Shown here in pieces: positions 59,108 to 64,000 of a stretch of 64,000 bases of DNA. Both the position numbers and the translations under genes were made by a program. The notes below the pieces were generated by a model. The model ran no database searches and was not told the DNA's origin. It saw only the letters and a list, made by a program, of their open reading frames with translations. The stretch covers positions 62,001-126,000 of the forward strand of contig NZ_JBHRTR010000019.1 in assembly GCF_042646425.1 (NCBI RefSeq). The letters are read 5' to 3'. Positions within the stretch are counted from its first letter, which is position 1. Each line of letters opens with the position of its first letter. The stretch comes from Marinibaculum pumilum (lineage in GTDB: Bacteria > Pseudomonadota > Alphaproteobacteria > Ferrovibrionales > Ferrovibrionaceae).

Positions 59108-60307
59108 TCACCCCGGCAGCATGGCCAGGGCGTAGATCTCGTGCTGATAGCCTTCCAGGTACAGCCCGGTGCAGCCGACCGGCGTCCAGGCCGGGCCGGC
59201 GCCGGCCGGGAAGATGTCGGCGGCGGCCGCCATCACCGCCTCCCAGTCGCGGACATCCTTGTGGAAGGAGGTGACCTCGACCAGATGCTCCAGCCCGGCG
59301 CCGTGCTTCTCCAGCACGCCCTGGATCTGGCTGAAGCAGTAGCGCGCCTGCGAGGCGGGATCGCCGCGGCCGACGATGTTGCGCTGCCCGTCGGAGGCGA
59401 CCTGCCCGGCAATGCCGACCAGCCGCCCGCCGGCCTTGCGGGTGGCACCGGAATTCCGCTCCGCATGCCAGTGCACACTGGGCAGGTTGTGCGCCACCCG
59501 CGGCCCGGCGCTCAGGTCGGCGATGGCGCGGAAGGCACCCACCATGCCCGACCGCCACAGGCCGGTCATGCCGATGGCGGTATAGGTCGGTGCCTCCGCG
59601 ACCGCCGTGTCGGCAATCGTCTCGTCGCACCAGGTGCCCACGGCGGCATCCATGCCGCGGGCGTCGTGGTTGAAGGCGATCATGTCGATCACGTCGTGCA
59701 GGCCGCTGCCGGCCTCCGCCAGGACCTCCTTCAGGCGGTCATAGGCATAGCGCGCCTGCGCGAAATGGTCGCCGGGGCTGACCGGCAGGCCGCGACTGTC
59801 GGCGGCCACCAGGCCGGAGGTGAAGACATGGTCGCCCTTCGCCGCCGCCGCCGATATCGGCAGCCCCCGCATCCACCCCATCCGCGGCGGCGTCACGCCA
59901 CGCCGCCTCCCCGGGCCGAGATGGGCGATGGCGCGGATGCTGACCAGCAGTTCCGGCCGGTAGCTGCCCACCATGCCGGCCAGGCTCCAGGCCGGCCCCT
60001 CGTCGGGGAAATGCTCCGCCGCCACCGACAGCACCGCGTCCATGTCGCGCGGATCCTTCACGAAGGCCATCACGTCCAGCACGTCGTCCATGCTGCCGCC
60101 CTCTGCCGCCAGGATCTCCGCGATGCGCGCGAAGGCGTTGCGCGCCTGCCGCCGGACATCGCCGCGCGCCAGCGGCCGCAGCTTCGCATCCGCGCTGACC
60201 TGGCCGGCGATGAACAGCAGGTCGCCGCAGCGCACGGCGGAGGATGCCGGCATGTCGCGGCACCAGGCGTTGGCATCAGGAATGATGAAGCTGCGATCGC
60301 CGGTCAT
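59108..60307 (-). CDS. Triple-domain Rid (YjgF/YER057c/UK114) family protein
   Basis: 399 residues made of three consecutive Rid-like domains: about 8-132, 140-267 and 278-398. Each begins with a strand like LLFIAGQVSAD, VFTSGLVAAD or LVGIAGQVASD and has helices like ARNAFARIAEIL. The arginine essential for imine deamination in RidA (Arg105) is replaced in all three: W107, Y242 and W374 by my alignment. It is therefore unlikely to be a canonical imine deaminase. GAGAGGGG precedes the ATG at 60307. It may assist a pathway with the flavin oxidoreductase gene downstream. Confidence 0.85.
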   Translation of the reverse strand: MTGDRSFIIPDANAWCRDMPASSAVRCGDLLFIAGQVSADAKLRPLARGDVRRQARNAFARIAEILAAEGGSMDDVLDVMAFVKDPRDMDAVLSVAAEHFPDEGPAWSLAGMVGSYRPELLVSIRAIAHLGPGRRRGVTPPRMGWMRGLPISAAAAKGDHVFTSGLVAADSRGLPVSPGDHFAQARYAYDRLKEVLAEAGSGLHDVIDMIAFNHDARGMDAAVGTWCDETIADTAVAEAPTYTAIGMTGLWRSGMVGAFRAIADLSAGPRVAHNLPSVHWHAERNSGATRKAGGRLVGIAGQVASDGQRNIVGRGDPASQARYCFSQIQGVLEKHGAGLEHLVEVTSFHKDVRDWEAVMAAAADIFPAGAGPAWTPVGCTGLYLEGYQHEIYALAMLPG

Positions 60308-60915
60308 GGTGCGGCCCCTCTCGGTCGATGCTGAAGAATAAGACCGGAGATGATCGTATGCCATGCCGGTGAAAAGGTGCGGAGTCCGGCATCCTTAGCT
60401 GCAGTTATAACGACGATGCAGGAATACGGGGGTCATCTCGGCTCGGTCGCGTAGAACGACGAAGGCGAAACCTTCCGCGCCCGGCTGGAGTACCTCCGCG
60501 CCCTCCGAGGGTAGAGATGCCAGGAGCCTGAAGCGGGTGTTCTACGAGATTGTGGACGATTACCTCGGACCCAGCGGTGAGGAACGGCGCAAGCCTGACC
60601 TCCTGCTCAAAGGGAGCTTCAAACTGCGCTCGGGCCCGAACCTGCGTCGCCGCACAATGATCTTCGCGCTGCAAGGGGCTCAACATCAACAAAGTGGTGA
60701 GCGATGCCCTGTGTGACTATCTGGACGGGGAGGAATACGTTAGCATAGGGAGGATTGCTAAAGAATTTTTCCAAATATCAGCTTTTACAAGAAAAGAAAA
60801 TCTCAGAAAAGAATTATGCGAGATGAAGATTGATTTCTATTTTCGTAAAATATATACCGATTCATAAATCCGATCATAATAATATCATGTATATATTTTA
60901 TCCGAGTAAATTAAT
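60308..60915. other. Composition boundary between core and accessory DNA
   Basis: Over these 608 bp the sequence changes from very GC-rich to AT-rich; beyond about 60,750 long A/T runs dominate. The left 100 bp should hold the promoter of the Rid gene. The middle contains fragments of open frames in different phases, described separately. No tRNA, integrase or clear direct-repeat attachment site is visible. Confidence 0.6.
60483..60867 (+). pseudogene. Probable decayed coding sequence, possible RHH-like remnant
   Basis: Two open segments in different frames abut. The first (60483-60716) reads through LKRVFYEIVDDYLGPSGE to a TGA. The second (60661-60867) reads KGLNINKVVSDALCDYLDG, which looks like the second helix of a ribbon-helix-helix DNA-binding domain, and ends at TAA. 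A frameshift near 60,670 would join them. No good start codon exists for either. Function and identity are unknown. Confidence 0.3.
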
Positions 60916-63117
60916 CTATTTTTGCGATAAAAGGCGACTCTGGCAGACTTTAAGCAAGAAATTGACCATTGGCACATTTCCTGGTTTTGCCGACAACGCA
61001 GTTTCAAGATCTGCTTGACGCAAGCGAACCCGACCGGTAGCAATCGCCAACAAAAACTCGGAAGCTGCGCCACCTCTTTCAGTTTTTGCTGCTTGGATGA
61101 TGCGCCGGATTAAGCGACTTAACTCGCGACTATCCGAGGGTGAATCAGTCAAATTCATTTCATACGGGTACGCCGCTCGTAGAATACTCGCCTGAATAAT
61201 GTCGTCGTTGAACCTGCCGAAATTTCCTGGTGCGAGAACCGTTTGCTGAAACCAATTACTTTTGATTGCTGATTTCTGAGTTCTGTGTGCATTCGCACGG
61301 AGTTGTTGTAATACCGACGCGATAGTAAAGTATACATCCGCCTGAGAATGATTGCGTTGCGGCACACCACTCGGCCAAAATACAAAACCCGGCTGCAGGG
61401 TCAGATTGTCTCCTACGGTATTCGAAACGAAAAGTTCATTTTCAAGAGGTGTCGATGAATTGCTTAGGCGTTTAACCCGTTTGAGTATCGCGGTTTGCAA
61501 ATTTTTTGGTATCAATTTCTTTACTTCGGGATCGAGTAATAGTCTACGCTCTGCCGCCCAAGGATTACTCTCTGACGAGAGCGGCAACACCATCCGCTCT
61601 ACCTCGATTACCTGATACGGGTAGGGATTGGCAGTTTGGACGAGAGTTCGCTCTAGCGACTCCCGACGGGGTTCGCCGGTCGTCTTCGAGAAGCCAATCA
61701 AGTACATCAATGGTGCTTCGGGCACGATACTGCGAAGGTCTCGACTGACATCGAGTAAGTTGCGTCCGCTTTCGATAATCAATCCGGCGATCACTATAGA
61801 GGAAGTCGTCGATTTAGGAATGTTATCGATATTTTCGCGAATTATAACTTGTACTTCAGGCGAAACGGCGCTCGCGATTTGCTCTGCGAATGGAATACAA
61901 ACTTCGTCAACTGCAATCACATGTCTAAGGCTCGCGGGCATAGAGCGGCGAATTACATAATGAAAACGATCCTGAAAACTCCTATTTTCGAGTAAGAATT
62001 TTGAATTAATGTTGAATTGTCGCGGTTGCCTACCGACACTTTGCCCTAGGCCAACTGTAAAAACTTTACTTCCGGCAAACCTATCCATAAGTACGGCAAG
62101 ACCGGTAGGTGCATCACCTTTCGCGATTAGCAGCGGTTCCTGCTGGGGGCCCGCAAACTCAAACTGATCGCCCTGTAGTTTGATGGCGTGTGACCCGGTT
62201 TGGCACATTTTGCAATTCTCAGGTCTTTCTACAGAGGGCAGTGTGGCAATGCCTTCAGCATTGAAGACGGGATCTCGGTACAAATCGCACACGATGTTCG
62301 AGCGGCTGTGGTCGTTGCCCAAAAAAAGTAAGTGAGTTACTTGATTATGCGTAAAACCATATTCTTCGATAAGTTTTGATGCGAGTGAGCCACTTGATGA
62401 AGCGGAAATCAGCAAGACAGAATCTTTAATATGCGTAAATCTATACCCTCGGATACCGGCGTATGATGAAAAATTGTCGGCAAGTATTGGCTTTGAGTTC
62501 TTGAATGATGATCGTTGCTCGTTGATTGCCGCAATTACGGGATATAGCGATGGTGTATCTAAATAGGCTGTCCTCACATGTGTAGGCACATATGGCAGTG
62601 TGCAGAAGCCAATAAATGCAATCTCGGCGCCTCGAACTAAAATATTGGAAAGTCTTATGAAGCGCTCTGTATGTCGTCCTGATGGGTTCTCAAAATGGTA
62701 TGTGGACGTGGATTCGACGAATCCATGACGAGCTCTGAATATGCTCGTGAGTGCTCTTCGCTTAAATTCTGAAAACGTGACATTGGCTTCTGGATTTTGT
62801 CCATTGACTTGTTTACGCTGTAGTTCTTCGCCCAGGCAGCCGTAGCCGATCAGTGTCACACTGGTTCGCTTCCCCAGGCGGGCCAGCGTCGCTAGGTTCT
62901 GAGAGTCTTTGGTAAGTTCCGAGATAGTAGTATTAAATTCGGAGTCGCGCACCAAAATAATTACTTCGTCAGGGAGCAGATTTTGTGCGACTTCACTTTC
63001 TATCAAATCTGCCAATGCCTCAGAATTAAGGCTTGGCGTTGCCGAAAAGACCAGCAAGACGTCGTATGTTGACGCTTTTCGCACGATATCGAAGCGATAC
63101 GAGTAGATCGAGTTCAT
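60916..63117 (-). CDS. Large protein with two degenerate phosphoribosyltransferase-like regions
   Basis: 733 residues, AT-rich codon use unlike the rest of the window. Residues about 140-270 resemble a phosphoribosyltransferase: RHTERFIRLSNILVRG, LDTPSLYPVIAAINEQ, then the loop region VLLISASSSGSLASKLI. Residues about 400-480 repeat the pattern (RHVIAVDEVCIPFAEQIA, then SIVIAGLIIESGRNLLDVSR). In both, the acidic pair that normally precedes the PRPP loop is missing. A C-x2-C pair (PENCKMCQ) lies between. The C-terminal 180 residues are unassigned. The start is an ATG overlapping the upstream stop as TGATG. I do not know the function. Confidence 0.8.
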   Translation of the reverse strand: MNSIYSYRFDIVRKASTYDVLLVFSATPSLNSEALADLIESEVAQNLLPDEVIILVRDSEFNTTISELTKDSQNLATLARLGKRTSVTLIGYGCLGEELQRKQVNGQNPEANVTFSEFKRRALTSIFRARHGFVESTSTYHFENPSGRHTERFIRLSNILVRGAEIAFIGFCTLPYVPTHVRTAYLDTPSLYPVIAAINEQRSSFKNSKPILADNFSSYAGIRGYRFTHIKDSVLLISASSSGSLASKLIEEYGFTHNQVTHLLFLGNDHSRSNIVCDLYRDPVFNAEGIATLPSVERPENCKMCQTGSHAIKLQGDQFEFAGPQQEPLLIAKGDAPTGLAVLMDRFAGSKVFTVGLGQSVGRQPRQFNINSKFLLENRSFQDRFHYVIRRSMPASLRHVIAVDEVCIPFAEQIASAVSPEVQVIIRENIDNIPKSTTSSIVIAGLIIESGRNLLDVSRDLRSIVPEAPLMYLIGFSKTTGEPRRESLERTLVQTANPYPYQVIEVERMVLPLSSESNPWAAERRLLLDPEVKKLIPKNLQTAILKRVKRLSNSSTPLENELFVSNTVGDNLTLQPGFVFWPSGVPQRNHSQADVYFTIASVLQQLRANAHRTQKSAIKSNWFQQTVLAPGNFGRFNDDIIQASILRAAYPYEMNLTDSPSDSRELSRLIRRIIQAAKTERGGAASEFLLAIATGRVRLRQADLETALSAKPGNVPMVNFLLKVCQSRLLSQK

Positions 63118-64000
63118 CACGCCCGCCGAATGGGGATAAGGATCGTCAGGAGGCTTCCGGCCACTGGTGCCAGAAAATCAAGGTCGGCCTGTTCATGTCG
63201 CCGTAGCGCTACTTCAGCCGCCTGTTCTTCCTCCGAGAAATCTATGTAGAACGACATGCGGCCGGTCCGTAGCCGCAAAAATCCTTTTTGACTACCAAGT
63301 AGCCGCATCACGTGCGGTAGTCCTTCGCCGAAGCGGCTGCGACCTTTCGCGCTACCGCGTCCGAAGCATGCCTTGACCGCAGCTTCTTCGTCGTCGAGAG
63401 AGAGCTCCTTCAGTGAACGCCCGGTCCAAGTCACAGCGAAGCCGGGGCCAGAATCGAGAATAGAAAGTTCGAAAAGATGAGTATAAATGGCGCCTTTAGG
63501 AACGGTTAGAGTATTGCAATATTTTGCTAGAGGCTTATATTCGCCAACAATGCGTGCCATTTTCTCTGGTTCTATGGCATGGTGATTGGTTTTTATCGCT
63601 CGGATCGAAATGTCGAGTAGATTGCCCACGATATCTGACAAGGCGTGATCTTCGGTGTTCTTGAAGGTCTCGTACAGCATCGCACCAATCGCGTCCGCTG
63701 CATCTGTGGGCACATTTGCGCGGTACGCTCCGCGGATGGCACCGCGCAACAACCAATCTGCCAGCGCTCGGAAGTTCTCGCGTGGGCGCAGCGCCGCTCC
63801 ATTTCCAGATTGAGGTAGATACAACAAGTAGGGCCTGTCTCGGCCTAGGTGGTCGGCGCATAGGATTTCCGCCGAGGCGCCCCGATAGCCTTGTTTCGGG
63901 CGTTCGCTCTGAAGTTGCTCCAAGCGCTTCAATGCGGCATTCCTGAGCGACGTATCGATCGATCCGATTGTGCCTTTGCCGGACGCCTGAACCGCGCAGA
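63117..64000 (-). CDS. GHKL-type ATPase, 5' end outside the window
   Basis: The frame stays open to the right edge, so the N-terminus is missing; 271 residues follow an in-frame TTG at 63932, with 22 more codons before it. The N box is ETFKNTEDHA (E88, N92, H96 counted from that TTG), G1 is ILDSGPGF (D160) and G2 is RFGEGLPHVM, ending with SLLTILIPIR. This is the HSP90/histidine-kinase/MutL ATP-binding fold without a visible kinase dimerisation histidine. Its stop overlaps the start of the PRT-like gene, so the two proteins are made together. Confidence 0.82.
   Translation of the reverse strand, partial: CAVQASGKGTIGSIDTSLRNAALKRLEQLQSERPKQGYRGASAEILCADHLGRDRPYLLYLPQSGNGAALRPRENFRALADWLLRGAIRGAYRANVPTDAADAIGAMLYETFKNTEDHALSDIVGNLLDISIRAIKTNHHAIEPEKMARIVGEYKPLAKYCNTLTVPKGAIYTHLFELSILDSGPGFAVTWTGRSLKELSLDDEEAAVKACFGRGSAKGRSRFGEGLPHVMRLLGSQKGFLRLRTGRMSFYIDFSEEEQAAEVALRRHEQADLDFLAPVAGSLLTILIPIRRA

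Noticed and set aside
59108..60307. Annotating the Rid protein as an enamine/imine deaminase (RidA)
   Set aside because: The essential arginine is absent from all three domains, so the standard activity is not supported.
60405..60692. Minus-strand 95-residue frame in the junction region
   Set aside because: Arg/Gly-rich, no ribosome site, and it overlaps the better plus-strand remnants; probably noise.
63117..64000. Calling the GHKL protein a two-component histidine kinase
   Set aside because: No dimerisation helix with HE-type phospho-acceptor is visible in the part inside the window, and its partner is not a response regulator.

Overview
The window looks like about 60 kb of chromosome from a very GC-rich alphaproteobacterium, followed by a piece of lower-GC accessory DNA at the right edge. 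The order Rhodospirillales is my best guess. Supporting points are strong G/C preference at third codon positions, the aerobic cobG/cobF cobalamin route, abundant Tat-exported ABC binding proteins, and palindromic repeats built on a CCCGCGG-loop-CCGCGGG hairpin. No rRNA, tRNA, CRISPR array, transposase or phage gene was recognised.

Layout, left to right. (1) 0-1.1 kb: the end of an unknown gene, an SMR-type efflux subunit, a palindromic repeat and a small glyoxalase-related protein. (2) 1.4-7.3 kb: a D-aminoacylase-like amidohydrolase, then hydantoinase/oxoprolinase subunits HyuA and HyuB closed by a strong hairpin. (3) 7.5-10.6 kb: a minus-strand operon of a transglycosylase-like protein and two related unknown membrane proteins, all with in-frame micro-duplications. 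(4) 10.7-20.5 kb: a guanine-deaminase-like enzyme and an almost complete aerobic corrin-ring cluster, cobG-H-I-J-(K)-L-M-B-A-F, in which cobK alone is inverted. (5) 20.9-28.6 kb: a GntR regulator, a NitT/TauT-type ABC importer, a molybdopterin oxidoreductase, and a divergent LysR/Rieske oxygenase pair. (6) 28.7-34.1 kb: DUF3775 protein, membrane protein, alpha/beta hydrolase, membrane nucleotide cyclase, class II glutamine amidotransferase and an AAA/DUF4143 ATPase.

(7) 34.2-48.3 kb is the clearest functional unit: a lower aromatic pathway. Hydroquinone 1,2-dioxygenase (two subunits) and 4-hydroxymuconic semialdehyde dehydrogenase form maleylacetate from hydroquinone, and hydroxyquinol 1,2-dioxygenase forms it from hydroxyquinol. 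Maleylacetate reductase, a two-subunit 3-oxoadipate CoA-transferase and 3-oxoadipyl-CoA thiolase then give succinyl-CoA and acetyl-CoA. A complete branched-chain-amino-acid-type ABC importer lies inside the cluster, and a divergent IclR regulator with PcaU-like sites heads it. (8) 48.4-60.3 kb: hybrid-free sensor kinase, YciI protein, dipeptide-type ABC importer with a fused ATPase, a DMT and an MFS transporter, an Old Yellow Enzyme-like oxidoreductase and a three-domain Rid protein.

(9) 60.4-64.0 kb: base composition drops sharply. After a stretch of apparently decayed coding sequence lies a translationally coupled pair: a GHKL-type ATPase cut off by the window edge and a 733-residue protein with two degenerate phosphoribosyltransferase-like regions. 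It has the look of a horizontally acquired conflict or defence module and is the best candidate here for an undescribed system.
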